DNA of 64,000 bases. Origin: Collybia mongolica. Its lineage: Eukaryota; Basidiomycota; Agaricomycetes; Agaricales; Clitocybaceae. The notes beneath the pieces are model-generated. The model saw nothing but the letters and a program-made list of their open reading frames with translations, searched no databases and was not told where the DNA came from. The position numbers and the translations under genes are program-made. The stretch spans positions 6,696,001-6,760,000 of the forward strand of contig JAAXNY010000001.1 of assembly GCA_013420905.1 (NCBI GenBank). Reading direction: 5' to 3'. Positions 1-11,118 of the stretch are shown in pieces. Numbering within the stretch: position 1 is the first letter of the stretch; the number at the start of each line of letters is the position of its first letter.

Positions 1-2619
1 CCTTCCAGAATATACACGCGATCGCACTGGTCTCAAGAAACTCATTGCGCGTTTCAGTGCACCAGGAGGCTTTCCAAGGTAGGCATATTTCTTCATAATA
101 ACTTTCGCAGCAACTAACATAGTTCAGTCATATCAATGCTGAGACCCCAGGTGCTATCCATGAAGGCGGGGAGCTCGGCTACGCGCTTAGCGTATCGTTC
201 GGTGCCGTGATGGACAACCCCGACCTCATTGTGACCTGTGTCATTGGGGATGGAGAAGCCGAGACTGGTCCTACCGCTGCTGCATGGCATGGATTCAAGT
301 ATATTGACCCCGCTGAATCTGGTGCTGTGCTACCAATTCTTCATGTTAATGGCTTTAAAATTTCCGAGCGTACCATCTTTGGCGTTATGGATAACAAGGA
401 AATTACAGCTCTATTCACGTAAGCTGTTTTATCTCTGAACAAAGGCACTATCTAATGTATGTGTAATGTTCTTGATTTCAGTGGATACGGGTATCAAGTC
501 CGCATCATAGAGGACCTTGAAAACATCGACAACGACCTTGCTGCCTCCATGGAATGGGCGATCTCCGAAATTCGCAAGATACAGAATGCTGCTCGGAGCG
601 GAAATCCCATCGTTAAGCCTCGTTGGCCCATCCTCATCCTTCGCACTCCGAAAGGTCTATCAGGTCCCAAGGTAGTGCACGGGGAATTCGTTGAGGGCTC
701 GTTCCATTCGCATCAGGTGCCTTTGCCACTAGCGAAGACATCGGGCGAGGAACTTGGCCAGCTACAGTCTTGGCTCGAATCGTATAAGCCAAAAGATCTA
801 TTCATGGACAGTGGGTCTCCAGTAAAGGAGATATTAAGAATAGTGCCGGAGGACCCTGAGAAGAAACTTGGCCAGAGAAAGGAGAGCTACAAAGCTTACA
901 AATCGCTTAAGACTCCTGATTGGAGGCCATATTGTGTGGAGAGGGGAAAACAAGAGAGTTGTATGCAGGCCGTTGGAAGATTCTTGAAGGAGGTTGTTAA
1001 AGAGTATGTACTCCAATCTTCTCACACGTTTATCTTGCCGATGCCGTTGGCCCTAGGAACCCGCATACATTCAGGATCTTCTCGCCGGATGAGTTGGTTT
1101 CCAACAAATTAGATGCTGTGCTTGACGATACTGGTCGCAATTTCCAATGGGATATTGCGTCGCGTGGCAAGGGCGGGCGTGTCATCGAGATCTTGTCCGA
1201 ACATACTTGCCAGGGAATGCTTCAAGGGTACACACTTACTGGACGCACAGGACTGTTCCCAAGCTACGAGGCTTTTTTGGGAATCGTCCACACGATGATG
1301 GTCCAATATTCCAAATTTTCCAAAATGGTAGGATTTACGTTCTTTGATCAAGTTGTCACCTTGCTGAAGATTTTCATCAACATTCTCCTATTGGATTGTA
1401 TTATCCAGGCCTCCGAGACAAGTTGGCGTCAGCCCTGCGGATCATTAAATTATCTTGAAACCTCTACTTGGACTCGGCAGGAGCACAATGGGTTCTCCCA
1501 TCAAAACCCTTCCTTCATCGGAGCTGTTTTGAATCTCAAGCCCAAGTTCGCGCGCGTTTACCTTCCACCGGACGCGAACTGTTTCTTGTCGACGATTTCG
1601 CATTGCCTAAGAGCGAAGAACTACATCAATTTGATGGTCGGGAGCAAACAGCCAACTCCTGTGTGGTTATCCCCGCAAGAGGCTGATCGTGTATGTTAAT
1701 CCTTCCCTTGACACACAGCCTAGTGCTGATCGTTTTGTCTTTCTGCCACATCGTCAACAGCACTGTATTGCTGGTGCGTCCGTATGGAAGTTCGCTAGCG
1801 TCGATGATGGAGTTAATCCCGACGTGTGGGCCCTTTCTTCTTCGGCTTATCACAGCTCTATTGTCTTATCCTCTTTTTTTAACTAGCGTCCTCGCAGGAA
1901 TTGGGGTCGAGGTCACGTTTGAAGTCATCGCGGCAGCAGCTCTGCTCCGTAAAATCGCACCCGAACTACGCGTTCGTGTCGTGAATGTTACGGATTTAAT
2001 GATTTTGAGCGACAGCGGATCGCATCCGCATTCCCTCAGCCGCGATGCGTTTGATACACTCTTCACCAAGGATAAACCCATCCACTTCAACTACCATGGG
2101 TACCCGATAGAACTGAGGGGTTTATTGTTTGGGAGACCAGGGTGGGAGAGAATCACCATCGAAGGGTATGTCCCTTCCTGTGTCAAGATCTACCTAGTGC
2201 GGTTGCTGATGCACGATGCGTATTTACGTAGGTACAGCGAGGAAGGCACGACTACATCACCCTTTGACGTGAGTTTTACAAATTCCACGAAATAAGATCT
2301 TGCCTCGGAATGATGAGACGCTGACCCTTTTATGCGGTTTGGTATTTAATAGATGATGCTGTGCAATCACACATCGCGTTTTGATGTAGCCATTGCTGCT
2401 ATCCGAGGCGGCGCGTTCCATAACCCGAAGGTGGCTGTTTCTGCCCATGAGCATGAGAGCTATATCAAACACATGGCTCAAAAGGAGCGTGCATACATTT
2501 ATGCAACTGGAAAAGGTATTTTATTCTGATGCAGACCACCCTTTATAAATCGATTATATTCACGTTGTCCCCCAGATCACGACGACATCTTCGACACCCC
2601 TAGTTTCGATGGTATTTAA
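1..2619 (+). CDS. Phosphoketolase (XFP family), 5'-truncated by window edge
   Basis: Thiamine-diphosphate enzyme that cleaves xylulose-5-phosphate and/or fructose-6-phosphate with phosphate to give acetyl phosphate; cytosolic. Family motifs seen in order are [19 protein letters not shown], the ThDP-binding [37 protein letters not shown] and the C-terminal block with [22 protein letters not shown] and a last exon ending DTPSFDGI then TAA. My exon model is 1-78, 128-418, 482-1003, 1057-1327, 1409-1690, 1761-1825, 1887-2165, 2232-2268, 2353-2515 and 2576-2619, all with GT-AG introns. The intron at 1328-1408 is 81 nt and lacks an in-frame stop, so retention would keep the frame. The N-terminus lies upstream of the window. 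Family assignment is sure; individual splice sites are read by eye. Confidence 0.95.
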
Positions 2620-4455
2620 TGGAGAGGCAGACTTGAAAGGGGACAATTCAAGATCGAAATACTTGTTGATAAACTTTATCCATACGTTGTAACCAGATGT
2701 TACCTTAAAAAAACATAACAGTGTCTGTTCACGACCTAAATTCATCCAGATCCTCTGTTTCCCATTGTGACCGGGCCATGCACATGTCCATGCTAGGCGA
2801 CTTTGATCGGTTCATTGTTCGCCAATCACAAGTCCAGGAACATGTAGACCGGACCCTGCTTAATCGTCCACGACGTTTAACGACGATAGGACGACAACCT
2901 GTGGGCAGTGAAGTCCATATTCAAGGGGACCTCAACGAAGCCAGCTTTCCTGACTGAAACTCGTGAGCAGTCTATGATCATCCCAAGTTCGCATCGCCTG
3001 AAGATAAACGGAACGGCAGGGCAGTTATTGGCGACGTATTCGGTTTTTCAGTAGGCAGGACATGAGAGGGGCGGAGGAACACCTGTAACGGTAGAGAACA
3101 TGCCTATTTAATGAGAAGAATATATAGGAGAGGGCCTGAAGATGCTTTCTCTGTCGTTCTATAAGTTCTGCATCTTACTTGCGGTTACCTAATGAATACT
3201 AATAATATGTATTAATGTCAGGAGGATACCCGGATGGTGAGGATCGCGGAGAACTGTGTGTACCAAGCACAAAAGCCTGTTCGAGTGGTTCGGGGGCACA
3301 CTCTAAGAGGGAAGCTGGCACCCCTTCGAGTACGTCGTTCTTCCACTTTAAACTATCCATGATATCTCATTCCCTCGTAAGGTACCATTATGACGGCCTT
3401 TACACGGTCGAAGAGTGGTGATCTCATATTGAAGGAGACGAATACATGCGTAAAATGGGATGCTCATTCCTAGGCTAAACTCGCATGTGGGGTCGCAAAA
3501 TTTCAATTTTGTAAGGATTCACGTTTGAGGTAAGTCCCACGGAGGGTCAAGAACACCTCAATGTCAACTTACCCCCAGCGCAGCGTTGTTAACATCAAAC
3601 CCCGATATCAGTTAGAGGATTAATAACTTAAGATCCAGTTATACCCAAAACCTCACCAGAAGCGATCGTTCGGCGGGTTAATTCACCTTTGCTGATGCCC
3701 CTAACATGCTGATTTTTTTCGTTCAGAAGAATCCATCCTACATATATACCCATAACTTCTCCTAGGTATCGGCATGATTGTAGGTGGTCTCTTATCCCCT
3801 CCTATTCAGGGTGGGGTAGCGAAGGTAAACCCTGCCTGATTCTTGATGACAAGGATGGTGGTCCTTTGTTTAAAAATGAAACTAACGATAACGATGATAT
3901 CACTATGGCCATAGCGCCGTAATTGATTGGTCCCAGCAGTAAAAGCAATCTCTATTTTCTCGTTGATGCCCCCTACGGGGAAAAAAAGAAAGTTTCTGGG
4001 TTGGATCATGTGAGATCTCTTGTTTAATTCCAGGGTATGGGATGATATAGAGCTACATAGGTACCAGAATCCATGTGCGCTAAAATACAATGCATGTGCT
4101 TCTAGGGGTAGCAATAGATAGTATAATACAGGTTGTGCCAGTGCCACTGCAGTCAAGACTAGGTGTTACAAAGCGTTATTGGTGCAGCTGAGAGTAAGCA
4201 TCTTGGACTTTCGTAAGTTGATAGCCTGAGGAGAAGATTTAGTCCGGCAACCAGTGAGAAAAAAGCAAATAACAGACTAAAAAGTGTATAATCGAGGGAA
4301 TACATTGCCAAGGCACCAAACCCACGTTCCAGAGCAGTGACTAAACAGTTCTCTTTTTCGTCAGAAGGCGCCTCTGACTCGCCCCATATTGAACGCAGAG
4401 TTTTCAGCCGAATTCTTTCGTCAATTAAAAATTGACATGCCGCCATCCAGAGCGC
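2620..4455. other. Intergenic, no supported gene
   Basis: Open frames here are short, lack recognisable motifs and do not join into a spliced gene. A TATATA stretch near 3120 precedes a 68-codon frame at 3215, which I do not count as a gene. Confidence 0.5.
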
Positions 4456-6386
4456 CTATAAAAGCAGGCGGTATTGGTCAAAAGGAACATTTCGCGGTAC
4501 ATGACTTACTCCGAGAACAGGATTGAGGTGTTGGAAGCTCTGCAAATCAACATCTCCAATTAGACCCATGATAGCCAGAGCAGAAGCAACGCATTTATCT
4601 CGTGAACGGGCATCAGTATCAGCAAAGGTAGCGTGAAGGCGAAGATAAGCGGAATGGGCGAGAGTATGTGTGACAAAAATTGTTCGAATAGCGACTGGTA
4701 GCGTCATTTCGAGCTGAGAGATTTGGGGAAGATCAGCGATGAATCGGGCGATGGATTTATCGAGGGCTGTAAATGAACTCGTGAAGATGGCGGCTTCGTT
4801 TGGTGGCATATCTGTAAAAGAAAAAATCTGAGAGAGTAAACCTGACGCAAGGAGTCCGTACATACCAGGGTAGCATTGAGTGGCTTTGTACGCTGCTCTC
4901 TCGAAGAGTACGGAGGCTTTTGCGTACATTGCCAGTGTCGAAAATTCGCCGAACGAACTTACAGAAGAGTTGTTGAGAAAGTTCTGGACTGTAAAACTAC
5001 CTTGTAATTCTGGAGGCAACTGAGTCGCAGTGAATAAGCGTGTATCAGCGAAGTTTCGTCGGTACAACATACATGGCCATATTGATTCGCGTCTAAGGGC
5101 CAGGGAGTATCGACTTGAGCGCCGTAGGCGTCGAATGGGAGAGGCATAGGAGTGCCAAGCACGACACTCCAACAATTGTAGAGTGCGTAAGCTGTCCAAA
5201 ACCCCAGTATTTGTTCTCCTTCTTCAATCACATCCATTGGAAGTGGTAACAGGGTCCTGCCTCCAAAAGAGAGGTCAGGCAGCATTTGTGAGCCTTGCGT
5301 AGATCTGATCTTATGCATTTTGGTACTCATAATTATCGAAATTGCCGCACTGCAATGATTTCTTCCTTCCAAAAGTCTACCTGTCTGAAAGAAATACAAG
5401 CAGAGAAGTATTTCTGCTTGCAGTCCGTGCAGAATCTTTGAAGGATGGTTCGTTGTCAGGTTACTTGCCGAGTGTTGGAGAGCCCGGGATAAAAATACGT
5501 GCTCATGGGTTTTGAGGGCATCAGATTGCGAGAGATGGACACCCCAGAGGTACGTCGCACTGAGAAGTGCGGGGGCTGGTCGATTATGATGGCCAATAGG
5601 CAATGAACGTATGGCATTGCCCCAAAAGCGGGAGGAATCGAGAAAGAACCCAAATTCCGATGCATGGGGGAGGAAGTTTTGCAGCCTGTAAAGTATATGT
5701 AAACATCGAGAAACCGAAGAGACGCTAACACGCACAACAATTTGATAACAACAAATGGGGGTTCCTATGCAAATATAGTCAACAAAAATTCATTGAGCAT
5801 AAAACGGCTATCAACTTCGGGGATTGGGTCGACAGAGCTTGAACTACTTGGGGGAGTGATAGAGCTATGGGAATCTAGGATGACACTGTTAATTGCCATC
5901 AATGGTGATCTCTGATATAGTGCCACCAACCTGAATCGTTCGGTGACGAAAATGACGAGGGGGAATCCGCATCTGGGAGTAAGATACTAGACGGTGACGG
6001 TCGAGGCTCTTCATACGGTGTCACAAGCGAGACTGGTGTCCCGAGATCTGCTGAACTCTCCAGCTCACGCACTCTGGCTTCTAGGCGAGCTATATTTGCT
6101 TCTAAAAGCTGAGTTTTTGACCTGCCAACATCAATGTACTCGCAATCTTCCGCTGATTTTGCGGTTCGACCACAAGGTCCACAGATTGGTCGATGTCCAT
6201 CACATCTCTGTTGATAATATGTCATCAAATATCAACAGATCTTCGTTGAGATTTACAATTTTTCTTCTCCTAGTGCAAAAACGTGACACAGTGAACCAGG
6301 AAACCATATTGAACACACCTGCAATTTCTACATGCCTTCCCCCTTTGAAGTGGTGGAGAAGTACTCCTGGTTGTCGACGGGGACAT
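4456..6386 (-). CDS. Zn2Cys6 transcription factor with fungal MHR domain
   Basis: Nuclear DNA-binding regulator. The zinc cluster is rebuilt across three exons: exon 1 (6386-6319, ATG at 6386) ends in KACRNC, a 13-nt microexon (6269-6257) adds RRKI, and exon 3 from 6207 gives RCDGHRPICGPC. This yields CX2CX6C followed by CX2C. A basic/heptad linker (LEANIARLEARVRELESS) after the cluster looks like a dimerising coiled coil. The middle-homology region follows, with NFLPHASEFGFFLD, LLSATYLWG, LHGLQAEILLCLYFF, EGEQILGFWTAYALYNCW and PMPLPFDA. An intron at 5020-5072 joins DANQYGH to LPPELQGSF. The intron near 5740-5795 has a weak donor (GTTGAC) and is least certain. The target genes are unknown; nothing links it to the adjacent phosphoketolase. 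Confidence 0.85.
6257..6269 (-). other. 13-nt microexon in the Zn2Cys6 cluster
   Basis: Between acceptor CTAG (6270-6273) and donor GTAAAT (6256-6251) on the minus strand lies a 13-nt exon. Only with it does the reading frame give the CX2CX6C half of the zinc cluster. Confidence 0.8.
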
Positions 6387-7805
6387 ACAAGAAGTTAAAG
6401 TGTACGAGATGGGGTTTTTTCAAGATAGGATGAACGAAGTGTCGAGGAAATCAGCAAACTTATATTTATCCACACCCAATTAGATACAAATGGATTTACA
6501 GTATTGTGAGTTAGAATCCAAGGTTGTGTTTCTGTGTAAACACGTGGTAATGGATAATGCTTGTCCAAATAACCACGAACTTTTAAGATACTGAATGTGC
6601 ATTTCCGGTTCCATATTGAATCGTCGAGGGCCGAAAGTATTGATGCGCCACTGATGCATGCACCGATGCCATCGAAGGACACCTATCGACATCTTGTCCA
6701 AGAGAGCATAATTCCATAAGGACTTCAGTCGTTGCCCAGGCCAACGCACCTCGTTCTTCGAAACATCCTTCACTATTATGCCTTAGCTCGTGGGGTATCT
6801 GGTACCTCGAATTTCACATCTCAATTACTCCACTATGCATAAAATCATTAATTTCAAGAGATTTCAGCGGATCTACATCGGTAAAAAAAGAACCTCGGCT
6901 TACCAGCAGCAATCGAAGACGCAGGAGTGTGGGAGACTGTGGGAGAATCTTGGCCGCCTTTGCCCGCGTTTTGGTTTTGGTTCTCCGCGAACCCACAATG
7001 CTGCACTAGGCTGCACTGGTGTCACCCAACATTTCCATTTATCATATCGCAATGGTGGTAGAGCTCCGAATTATTCGCAACAGTATCTTGGAGCGTCGTG
7101 CAATGGGAACTAACGTGGTCAAAGTTCCTGCTACAGAATTACTTCGATGAGAAAACTCTAGTCCCACTGCCGATTCTAGACTAATTGCCACTATCAGAAG
7201 ACGGCCGTAGCGCCAGATTAATTCGCCACAGCACATTCCCCCATCCAGTATACTTATCAGTTTTTATTTTTGCAACAGACTCGACAGGAGTGCTAAAGAC
7301 GCACTCTCAAGCTACCGTTGATCAATATATAATTTGACCTAACGTACAGATGTTATGTCTTTAAAATGATTTGAGCTACTAGCAGACTTCCAAGCAGATT
7401 TCCATTCAAGGGGGCCACTAAGTCACTATCTTCAGGAAGTCCTGTTGCTTTCGAAAATTCCACCTTTTCTTATTCTCGCAAAACAGAAGAGCAGATGAGG
7501 TGGATTTTGGTAACGTGGTTTCTAAAAATACCAATTTCTTGGCAACAATCACTCACCCGGGCCGACCCTTGTTCTCCTCCCTGATAGGTAGCTGTGCAGA
7601 GTGCGAGATTAAATTAGCCTGGGACATAGGGAGCAGGGGGTTGAGGCAGTAGATCTAGAGCCTGTTTTTCTTTGTTTCGGTTGCATCCGCGTTAACGATC
7701 ATCAAGCACTAATGTCTCCAAAAACAAAGAGAGGGAGCTTAAAAGCTCTGCAAGGTGCCTAACAATAGTATCAGTAACTAATGACTTGACGCTCCCGATG
7801 GCTGA
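6387..7805. other. Intergenic, no supported gene
   Basis: Several open frames of about 60-107 codons are present on both strands, but none has a recognisable domain, signal peptide or consistent splice sites. Confidence 0.5.
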
Positions 7806-9206
7806 TCAAATCTTCCCAACGCCAGCCCCAGCTGTTACGACGGATCGCACGTTCGCAAGAGGGGTCAGTGTATATGTGTATGGAACGCTAGTAAAAGACC
7901 CTGTGGCGGTAATGTTGTTTTTTCCTGTCCCAAAGTCATTTGCTAGATAAGATGAGAGTTAATTTTCTTTTATTAAGGTAATCATGAATAAGGCTCACCC
8001 GCGCCAAAATTAGCGAAACCGTCCGGTTCAAAATCCCCCGATGGGTTGGTGGGCGAATCGTCAGGAATTACGAATCCGTACGTAGATACTGAGGAGCGGT
8101 TCAGTGACCAGACGATCTGCCCTCAATGAGGAAAAATACCTGGTTCTGGTGTGTTAGAAAACACATTTCCTTCGATGAGAACTTGTGCTTTGGAGCGTGA
8201 ATGTATGCCCTGAGAAACAACATTATCGAAAAGATTGTTGTATGAGTGCACGTGGGAGAACCGCATAGCTGTAAGAATACCCATTAGATTCATGGTCAAT
8301 GCCAGCTTTCCACATAAATCAAGTATACTTGCCAGGTGTGCGTGTGTGGATGTTGTTCCAACGATTGTGATGACTGATAGCAGCAGAGTAAGGCGGTGGG
8401 GAAAGTGCATGAACGATATACTCACTATGTGATGTGGAATTTTCCGGTATCTGTTAGGGAATCACAATCGCACATGGAGTTACACGGGAGGCAAGAACGT
8501 AAAACATACCTTCGCCCGAATTACCTGCGTCATGGCCTATTAAAGAACACTGTTCCAAAGCAGTTACTTCCCAATAACATCACGGAGGGATTTTTAAGAC
8601 ACCTTGTAATGGTCATGAAAATAGTTATACGAGACTGTAATCCAGTCACAAGCATGCGTGATGTCCACTTGACCGTCGTAAAAATCGAAACCATGGGTGG
8701 TATCGCTAAAAAACTCGTTGTGATCGATCCAAATATTCCTCGAGTGTTGTATAGATATAGCGTCGTTTCCGATGACTTTATTAACCACCAAGTTCCTGAC
8801 AATGACGTTTGATTTCCCAGATATTTTGAGACCTCCGCCATTGATAATTCCAGAAACACCGACGCCTATAATCGACGTGTTATTCCCTAATTGTGTCGCC
8901 TTAGCTATGATTGTAGACCATGCTATAAATACGGCTTCTGACCAATGGCAGCTTGAGATGTAAGGGTTATTGGTCCCTTAAGAAACACTGTTTTGGCAGT
9001 ATCGCTCTAAATGAACGTGTCACGATAAGAAAACCGGAATGAAAATGAGTGAAGTCGACCTTTATTGCTGTCTGAAATGCAGCAGCGGCAGAAACTGTTG
9101 TCGTTGTACCACCAGCACCACCTTTAGTCCCTCCATTGGTGGACGCGTATCCATCTTGCGCCGCGACGAGAGAAAAGGCGGCAAATAGAAGGAAAACGTA
9201 TCGCAT
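7806..9206 (-). CDS. Secreted pectate lyase, PL1 family
   Basis: Extracellular beta-elimination of pectate in plant cell walls. ATG at 9206 opens a signal peptide (MRYVFLLFAAFSLVAAQ). Parallel beta-helix PL1 motifs follow: SIIGVGVSG, the block ISIQHSRNIWIDHNEFFSD, the calcium-site region YDGQVDITHACDWITVS, then HHNRWNNIHTRTPAMRF (catalytic Arg region) and HVHSYNNLFDNV. The last exon ends TAGAGVGKI and TGA at 7806. At least six short introns interrupt the gene. One (8269-8332) is a GC-AG intron with donor G|GCAAGT, needed to give TRTPAMRF. Length and motif order are normal and I see no break. A role in growth on plant tissue is inferred from the family. Confidence 0.9.
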
Positions 9207-11118
9207 CTAGTTTGAGTATGAAGAGTATGAGGAGTTGGGATGGGTGTGGTTGAATCCTGTTCCGTTTAAATTGTAGATAGCTGTCGCGACGGCTCCGCCT
9301 CGGTGAAAATACCTCCAGGGAGTGACGATCCGCAGCGGCCCGGAACGGCCTAATGTTCTGCAGTGAAGCTTCTAGGGTTCGTGTATTGAAGAATTTCTTA
9401 TACCAGAACAAGGACCATTAGTAGATAATGCTGGAGGCCTACCGACATGGTTTCTGTGCGTGCTCAACATTTCTGTGGCTATCCAATGTCAAACATCAAG
9501 GAGGCAACAAATACACACATCAAGTCTCGAGTCGCTCATACAGTTCTAGCGAGTTTAACTCGAAAGGGGGTCTGGTGACACGCATTCACGTCACCAAAAT
9601 AGAACTTCCACAGCCTACCGGCTCGTTTCCGGGCGACGCACATACATTCAAATCTGTCAAAATACGGACGTGAATGGTATAATATCGTTCCATTCTATGT
9701 AAGAATAGTAAGATGTTACTTCGGATGGATGGCAGTACCAGTATCAATGGTTATTCAGGCATCAATCACAATTAGACACACCTAAGCCCTGTGGAGCGAT
9801 ATCGGAATGACGATGTCCGGACTTGGTATGTTGAGGGCCTTAACTTCGTGTATTGAGCAACCATTAAACCCGGGATAGCTATAGATTATAGATTTAAGAG
9901 TCGTCGTAGAAACCTCAACATTATCGGGACCGGGGAGGTGATGGGATGTCAGAAACAACCAGATACAAATGAGAAAAATACGAATACCGAATAGTACACC
10001 AAATCGAGCCATTCCAACACCCCAATGTCTTCTAAGATATCTACATTGCTTAGTTTAAAGGTCAGCCATCGTCAGTAAATCTGCCTCGTGGGAGATATAT
10101 ATATTCTTGATGCATCCGTCTGAGCGCTCGGTCGATTTAGGGGTGAGTAAACCTTGCAGTATTCGCCAACAAACTGAGGAGCGACACACAACATATACTG
10201 AAGTGGGAAATGCATGTTCAGTTACAATTCAGTTATGGACCATGATCGGCAGAAAGTGTGACAATGTTCTGTCAATACGAACGGGTCGTTCCCGAAGTTT
10301 TGTAAGTCATTCCTGATTAAGGGCAGAAAATAGCAACCGGTTTGTACGTTATGATGCTCTTGGGATCGGGGTTTTTGGTGAGCATAGGAAGCTCGGGAAG
10401 TAGGTACGGATACGTACCCGATGCTGCCTGCCTCGTTCACATAGGTTCAAACCACGATCCAGGCCTCGAGAGCGAGATGCCATGCCCGGGAAGGGAGCCA
10501 GCGGGAGCTCCAGCTTCTAAGTTGGTATCAAACTGAATATCTGGGAGTTGTCTGAATGTTCGAGGCCTCATAACGCGATGCACTTAGGTCCGGGAGTGCA
10601 ACCGCACAAAAGCTCGAGATGAGTTTTTGCTGGTTCGTTAAAGAAACTGAAAACTATTGGACCAATAGGTCACGTGTCAAAGTTCGCTAGACAGTTGTTC
10701 AGGTCCGCCCATGATTTCAAAACTTGAGGCGAGCTCTTTTAATGCTACACAAACGACAAATCTTTCTGGATATAGGCCGGTTACGACCCTTAAGGTTCTT
10801 TCCGTTTCACAAGTCTAAGTAGAACGGATGAACGCCAGTGCTATTCGTCGCCGTTCCCAGAATCTCGAGTATCTTTCTATATCTTTATAGTGAAAATCTA
10901 CCGCCATGTATGGGTAAAGTCATTTGAAACCTGTTGCTAGGTAACCTATCAGATCTGAGGCCACGCAGGTGTCGTGTTAAGGATCTGCAGGAGCCCAAAG
11001 AATCATAGAAAACGGCTTTCAATTACGTTTATTATTTGCACAGTTCTGGCAATACTTAGTGGTACTAGTTGGCTGCATATCCGTTCCGTCCCAACCAAAA
11101 TACTTGAACCACATTGTC
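9207..11118. other. Intergenic, mostly empty
   Basis: Apart from one weak small open frame at 9782-10012 I see no coding signal, RNA gene or clear repeat. The part next to 9207 should hold the pectate lyase promoter. Confidence 0.45.
9782..10012 (-). CDS. Possible small secreted or anchored peptide, 76 aa
   Basis: The frame starts with a hydrophobic leader (MARFGVLFGIRIFLICIWLF) that could be a signal peptide or anchor. A TATATATA run about 80-95 bp upstream (near 10096-10105) could be its TATA box. No family is recognised; the two cysteines and short tail do not match hydrophobins or CAAX pheromones. It may be a chance frame. Confidence 0.2.
   Translation of the reverse strand: MARFGVLFGIRIFLICIWLFLTSHHLPGPDNVEVSTTTLKSIIYSYPGFNGCSIHEVKALNIPSPDIVIPISLHRA

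Noticed and set aside
1328..1408. Coding continuation through 1328-1408 in the phosphoketolase
   Set aside because: The frame stays open, but the 27 residues do not fit the family and good splice sites border the stretch; treated as an intron.
10441..10475. GGTTCAAACCAC as a tRNA B-box
   Set aside because: It does not complete the B-box consensus and no A-box or acceptor stem is found around it.
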